A stretch of DNA of 64,000 bases from Lactococcus allomyrinae (GCF_003627095.1 NZ_CP032627.1:1612001-1676000); one strand, 5' to 3'. Shown: positions 18,510-28,683, counted from the first letter of the stretch. Made by a program: numbers and translations. Notes: generated by a model not told the origin, from the sequence alone.

Positions 18510-20843
18510 TCATACAAAATTTTGTGGCTCGCTATCAATCAAAACCCGTAGCTCTTTATTTTCACGCAACTGAGTCAGCTCCAAGACTTGATTCAATGCT
18601 CGCTCAAGCGATTCCTCGAAGCGGTATTTTACCAAAATCTGGTAATGATAGAGATTATGTGTCCGTGCAATGGGTCTTGGCGTTGGTCCTAGAATCTTTG
18701 CTTTTTCTGTCAAATTTTGCCTGAGCAACTGAGCAATTTCATAAGATTTTTGGACGGCAACTTCCTCATCTTTATGAGAAACCAACACTTGCACCGTAAA
18801 ATAATAAGGTGGATATGATAATTCACGACGAAATCTCATTTCCATCTCATAGAACTTCTCATAATCTTGTGATTTTGTCAGCTCAATCGCATAATGTTTG
18901 GGATTAAAAGTCTGAATCAAAACCTCTCCCTTTTTATCCGCCCGTCCAGCGCGTCCAGCCACCTGCATCAAGAGTTCAAAAGACCGTTCACTCGCTCTAA
19001 AATCAGGCAAATTCAGTCCCGTATCTGCATTGATGACCCCAACCAAAGTGACATTAGGAAAATCTAATCCTTTTGCAATCATCTGAGTCCCAAGCAAAAT
19101 ATCTGCTTCATGATGTCCAAATTTCTCCAAGATTTTCTCATGCGCATTTTTTGTTCGTGTGGTATCTACATCCATACGTAATACACGTGCTTCTGGCAGG
19201 ATTTCATGCAACTCCTCTTCAACCTTTTGCGTCCCAGAGCCATAGTATCTGATTTTGCGCGATTGGCAGTTGGGACAAGTCTGCGGAATGCCTTGAACAT
19301 GCCCACAATAGTGGCAATTAAGTGTTCTTGTGTCCATGTGCAAAGTCAATGAAATATCACAATTTGGACAATCCACAACAAATCCACATTCACGACACAT
19401 GACAAATGAAGAATAACCACGCCGATTGAGCATGAGAATTACCTGCTCATCTTTCTCTATTTTTTCCTTTATCTTACTGAGTAAAACATGAGAAAAATTA
19501 GAAGATTGGTCTGAAATTTCACGCCGCATATCAACGATTTCCACATCTGGCAAAATCGCAGACTCATTTGCCCGCTTTGTAAGCAAAAGTAGCTCATAAA
19601 CACCACGCATAGCACGTGCACGCGACTCTAAGCTTGGTGTTGCAGAACCCAAAACCAATGCTGCATGATGCCACTTCGCACGCAAAAGCGCAATATCTCT
19701 AGCATGATAACGTGGACTTGCATCCTGTTTATAAGAACTTTCATGTTCCTCATCAATGATAATCACACCAAGATTTTCCACAGGTGCAAAAATCGCTGAA
19801 CGCGCGCCAACTACAACTTGCGCTGCACCAGACTTAATTTTTCGCCACTCATCATATTTTTCACCATCTGACAAACCACTATGCATGATGGCAACTTTCT
19901 CACCAAATCGTGCAATAAAGCGGTTCGTAATCTGCGGTGTCAAAGAAATTTCAGGAACTAGCATGATTGCCGTCTTTCCCAATTCCAAAAAATGAGCAAT
20001 CGTCTGCAAATAGACCTCTGTTTTCCCAGAACCCGTAATTCCCTCCAGCAGAAATGGTTTCTCCACAGATTTAATAATATGATTAAAAGCATTCTGTTGT
20101 TCATCATTAAGTACTTTTGCACTGTCGCTACTTACAGCATCAAATGTAGCTTGCGTCCGTGATAACTCGACTTCCTCAATGTGAACCAGTTGGTTTTCCA
20201 CAAAGAATTTTAAAATAGCAGAAGAAAAATCCAAATCTTTTACTGACAGCTTTTCGTCAGCGTGTCTGAGCAAGTAGTATTTCATCTCTAATCGCTTCTT
20301 CGCTCGTTTTTCAATCTCAAATGCTGACAACTTATCAACATCATTAACCACAACAAATTTTTGTGTTTTCCGATTTTCTTTCGATTTTGCGATATATTCC
20401 ACGCTCAATTCAGCTGAACGAACTTTCTTTACTGACAAAACTTTGTCCGCTTCTGTCAGTTGCGACCATCTAAGTTTAGAACCATCAGCAGCCACTAACA
20501 ACTTGTCATAACTCGAGTTGAGTAAATTTGGCAACATTGCTTTTAAACAAGAAATTTTATAAGAAAAAACAGAATGTCTCATCTCATCAGCCAACCATAA
20601 CTGCTCTTTTGTCAGTACAGGTTCAGGGTCCAAAACCTCACTGACAGCTTTCAAGTCAGAAAAAATTTCTTCATCAGCAAAATCAACAACAATTCCTTGC
20701 ACCAAACGATTGGCAGAACCAAAAGGAACATGGACACGCATTCCAATCATCAAAAAGTCCAAAAGTTCATCTGGAACACGATAAGAAAAAGCTTTATCTG
20801 TCTGCATCAGAGGCACATCAACAATAATTTTAGCTATTTTCAT
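18510..20843 (-). CDS. priA: primosomal protein N' (PriA helicase)
   Basis: Restarts stalled replication forks by loading the replisome. The 777-residue protein has the N-terminal DNA-binding domain (IVDVPLMQTDKAFSYRVP), Walker A EGITGSGKTEVYL, DEEH box (VIIIDEEHESSYKQ), and a zinc-binding insertion from CRECGFVVDCPNC to CPNC with eight cysteines. The helicase motif VAGRAGRADKKGEV follows. GGAGG precedes the start. Downstream genes of the cassette begin 10 nt after its stop. Confidence 0.97.
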   Translation of the reverse strand: MKIAKIIVDVPLMQTDKAFSYRVPDELLDFLMIGMRVHVPFGSANRLVQGIVVDFADEEIFSDLKAVSEVLDPEPVLTKEQLWLADEMRHSVFSYKISCLKAMLPNLLNSSYDKLLVAADGSKLRWSQLTEADKVLSVKKVRSAELSVEYIAKSKENRKTQKFVVVNDVDKLSAFEIEKRAKKRLEMKYYLLRHADEKLSVKDLDFSSAILKFFVENQLVHIEEVELSRTQATFDAVSSDSAKVLNDEQQNAFNHIIKSVEKPFLLEGITGSGKTEVYLQTIAHFLELGKTAIMLVPEISLTPQITNRFIARFGEKVAIMHSGLSDGEKYDEWRKIKSGAAQVVVGARSAIFAPVENLGVIIIDEEHESSYKQDASPRYHARDIALLRAKWHHAALVLGSATPSLESRARAMRGVYELLLLTKRANESAILPDVEIVDMRREISDQSSNFSHVLLSKIKEKIEKDEQVILMLNRRGYSSFVMCRECGFVVDCPNCDISLTLHMDTRTLNCHYCGHVQGIPQTCPNCQSRKIRYYGSGTQKVEEELHEILPEARVLRMDVDTTRTKNAHEKILEKFGHHEADILLGTQMIAKGLDFPNVTLVGVINADTGLNLPDFRASERSFELLMQVAGRAGRADKKGEVLIQTFNPKHYAIELTKSQDYEKFYEMEMRFRRELSYPPYYFTVQVLVSHKDEEVAVQKSYEIAQLLRQNLTEKAKILGPTPRPIARTHNLYHYQILVKYRFEESLERALNQVLELTQLRENKELRVLIDSEPQNFV

Positions 20844-20937
20844 AAGACCTCCGATATTTCAATTATTCTGTAATCATTACTCTCTATTATATCAAATCAA
20901 GAAATTTTTCGCCTTACGAAGTTTTCCATACCGAACA

Positions 20938-21030
20938 AATGAAGTCAAGACTTATTCAGTGGGAGTTTCAACTCACCACTGAATTTAGTCGGACAAAATT
21001 CAAAGTTAGCACGCACTTATTTCGATAAAA
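20938..21030 (+). repeat. intergenic repeat family 1, copy A (short form)
   Basis: Contains GAAGTCAAGACTTATTCAG, a stem ATTCAGTGG / CCACTGAAT (20954-20962 and 20976-20984), TAGTCGGACAAAATTCAAAG and the end GCACTTATTTCGATAAA. It lies between priA and the rpoZ terminator. Confidence 0.7.
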
Positions 21031-21048
21031 AAAGCGCACAATGGCGCT
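21026..21048 (-). terminator. terminator of rpoZ
   Basis: AGCGC / GCGCT stem with a six-base loop, followed by TTTTTTT on the minus strand. Confidence 0.75.
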
Positions 21049-21056
21049 TATTCATC

Positions 21057-21410
21057 TTACTCAGCCGCAGCTGCTTTCGCAGCACGACTACTTTTTTGTT
21101 TTGCTTCTTCTTCAGCTTCCTCTTTAGCGATTTGCTCTTTGATGAGTTGCTCTTTCATCTTCGCTTGCAAACGTTCCAACTCACGTTTTTCGACCAAAGT
21201 CTTACGCTTTGCTTCTGGTGCTGGGTGAATCTTGACCGTACCATCAGCAATTTCTTCCAATGATTGCAAAGTCCGCTTTACCGCTTTAAACTTCTTCGTT
21301 GGGCGTTCGCCATCACGCAATTCATGCGCACGTTTCGCTTCCAAAACAACCAAAGAATACTTTGAATCCACTTGATCCAACAACTTGTCAATAGAAGGTT
21401 CCAACATCAT
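21057..21410 (-). CDS. rpoZ: DNA-directed RNA polymerase subunit omega
   Basis: Small subunit that helps assemble RNA polymerase. The 117-residue product begins [20 protein letters not shown] and contains [15 protein letters not shown], the conserved core. The C-terminal third is a charged Lys/Glu/Ala-rich helix ([20 protein letters not shown]), longer than in Bacillus. It follows gmk in the same direction, as in many Firmicutes. Confidence 0.95.
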   Translation of the reverse strand: MMLEPSIDKLLDQVDSKYSLVVLEAKRAHELRDGERPTKKFKAVKRTLQSLEEIADGTVKIHPAPEAKRKTLVEKRELERLQAKMKEQLIKEQIAKEEAEEEAKQKSSRAAKAAAAE

Positions 21411-21553
21411 AATACTTTACCTCAATTTCTAAACTTTTTCATCATCCATGCTACCCTGTATTTCGTTATCATGCCCGCCCAATTCAATAAGTGCAAACAT
21501 AATCCAGTACAGCACAGACCATCACTTCAAGAAGCACAAAGATAAATAAAATC

Positions 21554-22213
<660 letters not shown>

Positions 22214-22340
22214 TCATAACAGACAAAATCTATACAATGATTATCGTTCACAAATTATTCTATCAAAAATATAAAACCAGCACCAGCTTTTGTAACAAAA
22301 AAGTAATTAAAAATATTTTTTCAGAAACATATCATCCAAA

Positions 22341-22368
22341 GAAAAAATCCAACTCAAAAGTTGGATTT
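22341..22368 (-). terminator. terminator of rny
   Basis: AAATCCAACT / AGTTGGATTT stem with a 4-base loop and a T-run on the minus strand, just past rny. Confidence 0.85.
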
Positions 22369-22373
22369 CATTC

Positions 22374-23969
22374 TTATTTAGCGTAGTCAACTGCACGAGT
22401 TTCACGGATAACAGTAATTTTGATATTACCAGGATAATCCATCTCATTTTCAATACGATTTTTGATGTCACGCGCAAGCACGGTCATCTTATCATCTGAA
22501 AGCTTGTCAGGTTTAACCATTACACGAATCTCACGACCTGCCTGTAAAGCAAAGGCAGTTTCAACACCGTCAAAGCTTGTTGAGATTGCTTCAAGGTCTT
22601 TCAAACGCTTGATATAGTTCTCAATAGACTCACGACGAGCACCAGGGCGTGCAGCAGACAAAGCATCCGCAGCAGCGACCAACACAGCAATATTACTCAT
22701 AGGGTCAGTATCCCCGTGGTGACTTGCAATCGCATTGATGACCACTGGATTTTCCTTGTACTTACGAGCAAGCTCTGTTCCGATTTCAACATGGCTTCCC
22801 TCAACTTCATGATCAAGTGCCTTACCAATATCATGTAAGAAACCTGCCCGTTTAGCGAGTGCTACATTTTCTCCCATCTCAGCAGCCAAATTACCAGCAA
22901 TATGAGCCACCTCAACCGAGTGATCTAACACATTTTGCCCATAAGATGTACGGAAATGTAAACGTCCCATAATCTTCATCAAATCAGGGTGGAGATTGTG
23001 AGCACCAACTTCAAAGGCTGCCTGCTCACCATATTCACGCATCTTATGATCTAGCGCTTTGCGATTTTTCTCTACCAATTCCTCAATGCGAGCAGGGTGG
23101 ATACGACCATCTTGAACGAGCTGTTCAAGAGTCATCCGAGCAATCTCACGACGAATTGGGTCAAAACCAGAAAGTACAACTGCTTCTGGTGTATCATCAA
23201 TGATGACATCAATCCCAGTCAGAGCTTCAAAAGTACGAATATTACGACCTTCACGACCAATAATTCGTCCCTTCATCCCATCATCTGGTAAATTAACAAC
23301 TGACACTGTTTGTTCAGCCACAGAATCCGATGAGACACGTTGAATTGCAAGAGAGATAATATTTTTAGCACGTTTATCAGCCTCAGCGTGTGCTTTCTCC
23401 TCACTACTCTTAATAATCTGTGCCATCTCTTTGGTCAAACCATCTCGTGTTTCAGAGAGGATAATATCACGAGCATCATCAGTGCTCAAACTTGAGATAC
23501 GCTCCAACTCCAGACGTTTCTTTTCTTCAATATGCGTTAATTGTTCTTCGCGCTTACTGAGCGTATCAGTCTTTCTAACGAGGTTCTCCTCTTTAGAATC
23601 TAAGTTTTTTTCTTTTTGCGTCAAGGTATCATCCTTGCGGTCCAAGATTTCTTCACGTTGTTTTAGGCGTTTTTCAGTCTCCTTTAACTCCTTACGTTCT
23701 TGCTTAAATTCATCTTCGATTTCACGACGTTGCTTTTGTTCTTCTTCACGAAGCGTGTAACGTGCTTCTTTTTTGAAAGTCTCTGCTTCCTTTTTCAGAA
23801 GTTCTGCTTCACGTTTAGCACTCGCCATAACCTCATTTGCTTTATTTTCCGCCTCATTAAAAAGAGAATCAGCATCTTGCTTATTTTTCTTGATATTTTG
23901 AGCGTAAAAAATGAAAGCGACAACTAATACAACCAATAAGACCAAAAGAACGATAGAAATAATGTTCAT
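22374..23969 (-). CDS. rny: ribonuclease Y
   Basis: Membrane-anchored endoribonuclease that starts decay of many mRNAs. The 531-residue protein has an N-terminal membrane helix ([19 protein letters not shown]), a long charged coiled coil to about residue 190, a KH domain ([18 protein letters not shown]), and an HD domain with [10 protein letters not shown]. The length is as expected. It has its own promoter (24062-24090) and GAGGAG before the ATG. Confidence 0.97.
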   Translation of the reverse strand: MNIISIVLLVLLVVLVVAFIFYAQNIKKNKQDADSLFNEAENKANEVMASAKREAELLKKEAETFKKEARYTLREEEQKQRREIEDEFKQERKELKETEKRLKQREEILDRKDDTLTQKEKNLDSKEENLVRKTDTLSKREEQLTHIEEKKRLELERISSLSTDDARDIILSETRDGLTKEMAQIIKSSEEKAHAEADKRAKNIISLAIQRVSSDSVAEQTVSVVNLPDDGMKGRIIGREGRNIRTFEALTGIDVIIDDTPEAVVLSGFDPIRREIARMTLEQLVQDGRIHPARIEELVEKNRKALDHKMREYGEQAAFEVGAHNLHPDLMKIMGRLHFRTSYGQNVLDHSVEVAHIAGNLAAEMGENVALAKRAGFLHDIGKALDHEVEGSHVEIGTELARKYKENPVVINAIASHHGDTDPMSNIAVLVAAADALSAARPGARRESIENYIKRLKDLEAISTSFDGVETAFALQAGREIRVMVKPDKLSDDKMTVLARDIKNRIENEMDYPGNIKITVIRETRAVDYAK

Positions 23970-24061
23970 TTGTCTCCTCTAAAGCCAGTAATACTGCGGT
24001 TCAATACTACCAGCAGTTTGATTATAAATTTAAAGTATTTTGCAGAGCAAGATACCTGTTT

Positions 24062-24090
24062 ATTATACCATTTTAAGCTTTATTATTCAA
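24062..24090 (-). promoter_or_regulatory. rny promoter
   Basis: Minus strand TTGAAT, 17-bp spacer, TATAAT, giving a leader of about 85 nt. A near-match to a catabolite-response element (ATGAAAGCGTTGTA) lies just upstream (near 24100-24115) but has a mismatch and is not claimed. Confidence 0.7.
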
Positions 24091-24140
24091 TTCTTGATTA
24101 TACAACGCTTTCATTTTTTAAAAAGATGACAGATATAGCT

Positions 24141-24180
24141 AAAAAAAAAGATATCAGAGTTTACACTCTGACATCTTATC
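24141..24180 (-). terminator. terminator of the ChW-repeat protein gene
   Basis: Stem AGATGTCAGAGTG / ACTCTGATATCT (with a small mismatch) followed by a run of nine T on the minus strand. Confidence 0.8.
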
Positions 24181-24204
24181 AAGCGATAGATAAATCATTC
24201 AAGA

Positions 24205-26658
24205 TTATTCTTCTGGTTCTGTTTCAGGTTCAGTAGCAGGAGGATTTTGAATCTCCTGTACAGTATTCAAATCTGCAAAATCTCCTGTGAACAGCACACC
24301 AGCATTAGCGCTGCCTCCAGTTGGAAGACCTAGACCTGCTCCTCGAGGAACGATACGAACTTGTACGGCCTCAATACGACGAGATTGACCTGTCGTACCT
24401 GCCAGTCCTCCATCAGCCGTCCATGCTAGCCAACCTTGACCTTGGACATGAACTCGATATTGAATACTGAAGACTTGTTGCATTGCTTTTGGCAACTCAA
24501 TAGCGAGTGCTTCAAGACGACGTGATTGTCCCCGTGTTCCCACAGTTACCGTACCATCTTCGTCGACTTCACCCTTCGTCCATCCTATGCCTTGCAAATG
24601 AGCTGCAATTTGCAGTTCCTCAGCCTTAACGAGACCATCTGTCCCATGCAGACCAGCATTTTCAATACCAAGTGTCAATTCTTCAAGACGACGTCCCTGT
24701 CCAGTCGTACCGATTGTTTTGATGCCTGCGCCTGTCGTAGATGCGGACCCACCATCACCATGAAGATTTCCTAAACCTTGGACATGCCCCGTACCCATTT
24801 GAACAGTTGGATGAATATGATGGATTCCCTCAACATTTACGGTCTTATAATCATTGTTTGTCTCAGGTCCTACAGCACCTTCAGCGGCATCAAGCGATAC
24901 AATACCTGCTGCATCAATCTGTCCCCCATCTGATTCGGCTTCGGCTTGAGCATTTTTATCTACTACTCGAACTTGGATTGCTTCTCCTCGGATACTATAT
25001 CCTTCAGTTCCTGCAAATTCATGGTTTTCAATATCTGCCCAGTCTAACCAACCTTGACCTTGGACATGCATCCGATATTCAATAGTGTACTTACCTGTCA
25101 ACTGATAATCACCATCCACATGGATATTGATTCCCTCGAGACGTTGACCTGCAGTACCGAGACGTTGACCATTAGCGACATCTACATCTCCAGTGGTTTG
25201 CACGTGTCCCCCAATCTTAATTCCTGGGATAAGATTGCCATTTTCATCCTTTAATTCCAATTGGAAAGTATGAAGCGCCTGTGCTTGACCGACAGTACCT
25301 ACTTGGAGTACTCCGTTTTCATCTGTAGTGACATTGTTTTGACTACCAAATTCTCCCGTAGCATGAGCACGTATCCGCATTTGATCGTTAAATTCAACGT
25401 CCACTTGGTTAGTCGCTGTAAAGAATTGACCTGGAGTAACCACTCCATCTTCTACGTTGCCAGCCATTTTTTCAATCCAGTTCTGCAACGTATTTACAGA
25501 GCCTTCAGCGTTAAACATATCTATCACATCATTAGCCTTTTCTCCTAACAATGCTTCAAGAGATGCAGTATTCATAAAGCCAGTAACGTCAAAGGCTACT
25601 CCTACGTCACCAGGATTATTGTGTTCAAAGGTAAAGGCATCTTTGTAGTCGTTTAATACTTCAAAGTTAAGTTCAACCTCACCAAGAGATGCGAATGCAG
25701 TTTTCGTAAAGTCAAGCATTGGTTTCGTATCAATAGTAAACCCACTTTCGGCGTCATTCACAATCGTACGAGTGATTTCTCCTGCATTGAACGCTCTATT
25801 CAAGGTCTCTTCAGAGAGAGTAGCTGGTAGAATTTCACCGGTGAAGAAGTTTCCACTATTAGTATTCAACCAACTTGCAAGCGCCTTAGGATTTCCCGTA
25901 CCATCTGCTCCAAGTTCCGCTTTATTCAATGTGAAGTTTGTTCCATCAAACATTTTGTTAACAAGATCTTCAATCTCAGCGTCCTCTGTGATTGCTCCGA
26001 AATCTACCTGTACAACTTTACCCACTCCTATAGCCTTATCTGCAAATGAGACAAGTTCTGCTTCTACTAACGGCGTCAAATCAAGTTCTACCTCGTCCAA
26101 TGGGGCATCACTCTTCAAATTTATTGTTGCTTTTGGAGAATTAATATCAGCCGCAGTGATTGTGATATCATCATTAAATTCACGGGAGATTTCTGCTGGT
26201 TGACTGATAACATCAATATCACCTGCTGATAGTACAAACGGGGTGATTGTGAGCTCAATGACCTTTGTAAACCCTTCATCATCCTCTAAAGTAATTATAT
26301 ATACTCCCACATCAAGGTTATCTGTGAATTCCAACTCAGTGCCGCCGTCTCCGACTACAAGTCCATGATTATCAAGCGTTTCTTCATCTTTTACTACACT
26401 AATAATGGACTCAACCACAAAGTCCGTCAAGCCCTCAATATCAGAAATAACTAAATTGCTTTCATCTCCAAAGTATCTTTCTGCTGTAGGGCTTACATCA
26501 CGTGGTTGCACAAGAGAGTGCTTCGGTTCTCCTTCCAATCCCTCAGCCACTACATTCATAGCTGGTGCCATTGGTGAGATGAGCATCGTTCCTAGAGCTG
26601 CTGTGCTGGCAAATTTGCGGAAGACCGCTTTGTTGTTTCTGCGTTTCTTATTTGACAT
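24205..26658 (-). CDS. secreted ChW-repeat protein
   Basis: Large 817-residue exported protein. The N-terminus has a basic segment (KKRRNNK), a hydrophobic stretch (STAALGTMLISPMAPAM) and an Ala-x-like cleavage region (VVAEG), so a signal peptide is likely. Residues from about 40 to 430 form beta-rich, acidic domains without clear family. The C-terminal half holds about six clostridial hydrophobic (ChW) repeats, each with a G-rich turn and an aromatic core, e.g. YRMHVQGQGWLDW...GTEGYSIRGEAIQVRV and YRVHVQGQGWLAWT...GTTGQSRRIEAVQVRI. There is no LPxTG motif or C-terminal membrane anchor; it ends in an acidic Pro/Glu tail. Binding role (wall or host glycan) is guessed from ChW proteins elsewhere. 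GAGGT precedes the ATG. Its promoter region carries three palindromes. Confidence 0.85.
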   Translation of the reverse strand: MSNKKRRNNKAVFRKFASTAALGTMLISPMAPAMNVVAEGLEGEPKHSLVQPRDVSPTAERYFGDESNLVISDIEGLTDFVVESIISVVKDEETLDNHGLVVGDGGTELEFTDNLDVGVYIITLEDDEGFTKVIELTITPFVLSAGDIDVISQPAEISREFNDDITITAADINSPKATINLKSDAPLDEVELDLTPLVEAELVSFADKAIGVGKVVQVDFGAITEDAEIEDLVNKMFDGTNFTLNKAELGADGTGNPKALASWLNTNSGNFFTGEILPATLSEETLNRAFNAGEITRTIVNDAESGFTIDTKPMLDFTKTAFASLGEVELNFEVLNDYKDAFTFEHNNPGDVGVAFDVTGFMNTASLEALLGEKANDVIDMFNAEGSVNTLQNWIEKMAGNVEDGVVTPGQFFTATNQVDVEFNDQMRIRAHATGEFGSQNNVTTDENGVLQVGTVGQAQALHTFQLELKDENGNLIPGIKIGGHVQTTGDVDVANGQRLGTAGQRLEGINIHVDGDYQLTGKYTIEYRMHVQGQGWLDWADIENHEFAGTEGYSIRGEAIQVRVVDKNAQAEAESDGGQIDAAGIVSLDAAEGAVGPETNNDYKTVNVEGIHHIHPTVQMGTGHVQGLGNLHGDGGSASTTGAGIKTIGTTGQGRRLEELTLGIENAGLHGTDGLVKAEELQIAAHLQGIGWTKGEVDEDGTVTVGTRGQSRRLEALAIELPKAMQQVFSIQYRVHVQGQGWLAWTADGGLAGTTGQSRRIEAVQVRIVPRGAGLGLPTGGSANAGVLFTGDFADLNTVQEIQNPPATEPETEPEE

Positions 26659-26696
26659 AGATTACCTCACTATTTATTATTTTTTTCTTAGAGTAG

Positions 26697-26722
26697 TTTC
26701 TCTTGTACAAGTACAAGAGAAA
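26697..26722. promoter_or_regulatory. perfect palindrome with arms TTTCTCTTGTAC / GTACAAGAGAAA
   Basis: Two perfect 12-base arms around an AA centre, about 40 bp before the ChW-gene start. It could be an operator or an mRNA leader hairpin. Confidence 0.7.
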
Positions 26723-26738
26723 AGGGGTACCCCTTTTC
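26719..26738. promoter_or_regulatory. perfect palindrome GAAAAGGGGTACCCCTTTTC
   Basis: A 20-bp perfect palindrome that overlaps the end of the preceding one. On the minus strand it has only TTTT after the stem, so it could act as a hairpin terminator or attenuator or as a protein site. Confidence 0.7.
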
Positions 26739-26789
26739 ATTTTCAGTTTTTTGTATCTTATAAGGACTTTAGGGAAAGTATTCACACCT

Positions 26790-26810
26790 AATATGATAAT
26801 TTATCATATT
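26790..26810. promoter_or_regulatory. palindrome AATATGATAA / TTATCATATT
   Basis: Ten-base perfect arms around one base, about 135-150 bp before the ChW-gene start, a typical operator position. Confidence 0.6.
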
Positions 26811-26983
26811 TCTCCTTTCTCATTATTTTATAATACTATCCTAACACATCATTTCAAAACTAAGAAATAATATCCTGTAAAGCACTGAAAATATAATATT
26901 TCTGATAGTTTCCCTTTCTCTAATTTTATTCTCATTAATATAAATAACGTTTATAAACTCTTGTTCAGAGAAGTCATAAAATG

Positions 26984-27012
26984 AAAAAAACTAGCCGTGA
27001 TTTACGGCTAGT
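26984..27012 (-). terminator. minus-strand terminator with stem ACTAGCCGT / ACGGCTAGT
   Basis: A 9-bp stem, loop GATTT, then TTTTTTT on the minus strand. No annotated minus-strand gene ends here, so it may end a small antisense RNA arising from near 27175. Confidence 0.7.
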
Positions 27013-27161
27013 CCTATTATTTTCATTCAATCTTCTCTTGAAGTGATTACTTTATTGGTGGGGGAATTAGCACGCACTTGCTAAGTTAAAACATTTGGTT
27101 ACTTTTTTACCCACTTTACGTATAGATAAGTGGAGATTCTCTCCGTACTTTGAATAACTTG

Positions 27162-27191
27162 GTGACACACTCCCTGTCAATTCTAGATAAT
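27162..27191 (+). promoter_or_regulatory. candidate plus-strand promoter of the small-peptide locus
   Basis: GTGACA (27162-27167), 18-bp spacer, GATAAT (27186-27191). On the other strand TTGACA (27180-27175) could be the -35 of a divergent RNA that would end at the terminator at 26984-27012. Confidence 0.45.
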
Positions 27192-27214
27192 CTTACTGAG
27201 GAGGTGTAGAGGCT

Positions 27215-27371
27215 ATGGTTATTTGCCACCTCTTGGTTATGGGAAAGTTTTTCAATGGTTGTTGTACTCGTGAGCTTTAGTTTGGGTGCAATACTGGGCG
27301 CTTTTAAGATCATTCTTGAAATTATCAAGCTCATCATCGAAATCAAAAAGCTAGCCGTAAATAACGACTAG
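27215..27371 (+). pseudogene. small hydrophobic (holin-like toxin type) peptide, frameshifted
   Basis: GAGGAGG lies 10 nt before an ATG at 27215 that starts MVICHLLVMGKFF and soon stops. From 27255 another frame reads MVVVLVSFSLGAILGAFK, then IILEIIKLIIEIKK, and stops at 27371 inside a hairpin. Removing one A from GGGAAAG at 27241-27247 joins the two frames into about 51 residues with one amphipathic hydrophobic core, like putative holin-like toxins of Lactobacillales. A plus-strand terminator follows. It could be a broken gene, a phase-variable run or a sequencing error; the downstream 38-residue ORF might also be made alone. Confidence 0.5.
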
Positions 27372-27373
27372 CC
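27346..27373 (-). terminator. hairpin GGCTAGTCG / TACGGCTAGC, terminator of metK
   Basis: On the minus strand it is followed by TTTTTGATTT and lies beyond metK. On the plus strand it contains the stop codon of the small-peptide ORF. Its stem sequence is nearly the same as the hairpin at 26984-27012. Confidence 0.6.
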
Positions 27374-27398
27374 AACCGTAACCAAGAATCCAGAGTAC

Positions 27399-27426
27399 AC
27401 CATGTGTTAGCAGCACACGGTTTTTT
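27399..27426 (+). terminator. plus-strand terminator CCATGTG / CACACGG
   Basis: A 7-bp stem (one G-T type pair) followed by TTTTTT on the plus strand; supports a plus-strand transcript from the small-peptide locus. Confidence 0.7.
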
Positions 27427-27481
27427 GTGTACCTTTTTCTTTGTTAGCGTTATTATAACACTTGCAGTTGAGTTTTTCAAC

Positions 27482-28681
27482 TTAATCTGAGAGCGCTGCT
27501 TTAAGTGCTGCGACTTTGTCTGTCCTCTCCCATGGGAGATCAATATCTGTACGACCAAAGTGTCCATAAGCCGCTGTTTGAGCATAGATTGGACGGAGAA
27601 GGTCAAGCATTTTGATGATTCCGGCTGGACGAAGGTCAAAGACTTTACGGATAGCAGCAAGAAGTTCATCATCAGAAACTTTTCCTGTACCAAATGTTTC
27701 AACATTGATTGATGTTGGTGTGGCTACACCAATCGCATAAGATAGCTGGATTTGAGCTTTGTCTGCAAGTCCTGCTGCGACGATATTTTTTGCGACATAG
27801 CGCGCAGCGTATGAAGCCGAACGGTCAACTTTTGTTGCGTCTTTACCAGAGAAAGCTCCTCCACCATGAGGCGCATAACCACCATAGGTATCAACAATGA
27901 TTTTGCGCCCAGTCAATCCAGAGTCACCCTGAGGGCCTCCAATAACAAAGCGTCCTGTAGGATTGATGAAATATTTTGTTTCATCATCCAGAAGTTCTGC
28001 TGGAATAACTGCTTTGATGACTTTTTCTTTCACATCTGCTGTGATTTTCTCAAGCGTCACATCTGCTGCGTGTTGTGTTGAGATAACAACAGTATCAACA
28101 CGTTTTGCTTTGCCGTTGTCATCGTATTCAACGGTTACTTGTGATTTTGCATCTGGACGAAGGTATGAAATTTCTCCAGATTTGCGAAGATCCGCCAACT
28201 TTTTCACAAGTTTGTGTGAAAGTGAGATAGCGAGTGGCATATACTCTGCTGTTTCATTGGTTGCAAAGCCAAACATCATCCCTTGGTCACCTGCACCAAT
28301 AAGGTCAAGCGGATCAATCACTTTCCCATCTTTTCCACGCACTTCTTCGGCTTCATTGACACCTTGTGCAATATCTGATGATTGTTCTACGAGCGATACG
28401 TGAACTCCGACTGATTTGTAATCAAAGCCGTTTTCACTATCTGTATACCCGATTTTTTTGATGGTATCACGTACAACACCTGCGATATCAACATAGGCTG
28501 ATGTTGATATTTCACCAAAGACATTGACTGTACCTGTATAAACCACTGTTTCACAAGCGACATGGGCGTCTGGGTCTTGTGCAACGATGGCATCTAAGAT
28601 AGCATCTGAGATTTGGTCTGCGACCTTATCTGGATGGCCTTCTGATACTGATTCTGACGTAAATAAACGTTTTTCTGACAT
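27482..28681 (-). CDS. metK: S-adenosylmethionine synthetase
   Basis: Makes SAM from methionine and ATP, supplying methyl groups to RlmB, RsmB and Cfa in this window. The 399-residue protein has [15 protein letters not shown], the [12 protein letters not shown] signature, [17 protein letters not shown] and a C-terminal PWERTDK. The start at 28681 is preceded by GGGGG that belongs to an SMK-box riboswitch. Expression should fall when SAM is plentiful. Confidence 0.98.
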   Translation of the reverse strand: MSEKRLFTSESVSEGHPDKVADQISDAILDAIVAQDPDAHVACETVVYTGTVNVFGEISTSAYVDIAGVVRDTIKKIGYTDSENGFDYKSVGVHVSLVEQSSDIAQGVNEAEEVRGKDGKVIDPLDLIGAGDQGMMFGFATNETAEYMPLAISLSHKLVKKLADLRKSGEISYLRPDAKSQVTVEYDDNGKAKRVDTVVISTQHAADVTLEKITADVKEKVIKAVIPAELLDDETKYFINPTGRFVIGGPQGDSGLTGRKIIVDTYGGYAPHGGGAFSGKDATKVDRSASYAARYVAKNIVAAGLADKAQIQLSYAIGVATPTSINVETFGTGKVSDDELLAAIRKVFDLRPAGIIKMLDLLRPIYAQTAAYGHFGRTDIDLPWERTDKVAALKAALSD

Positions 28682-28683
28682 TT

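Larger units (their letters stand above)
26659..26983. other. regulatory region upstream of the ChW-protein gene
   Basis: About 325 bases without an ORF. It contains three near-perfect palindromes (26697-26722, 26719-26738, 26790-26810), each described separately; the rest is AT-rich. Confidence 0.55.

Noticed and set aside
24100-24115. Catabolite-response-like ATGAAAGCGTTGTA before rny
   Set aside because: It has a mismatch in a key position and no link to carbon metabolism.
27116-27705. Minus-strand ORFs of 76 and 120 codons near the metK end
   Set aside because: They are read opposite the peptide locus or in another frame of metK and lack ribosome binding sites.
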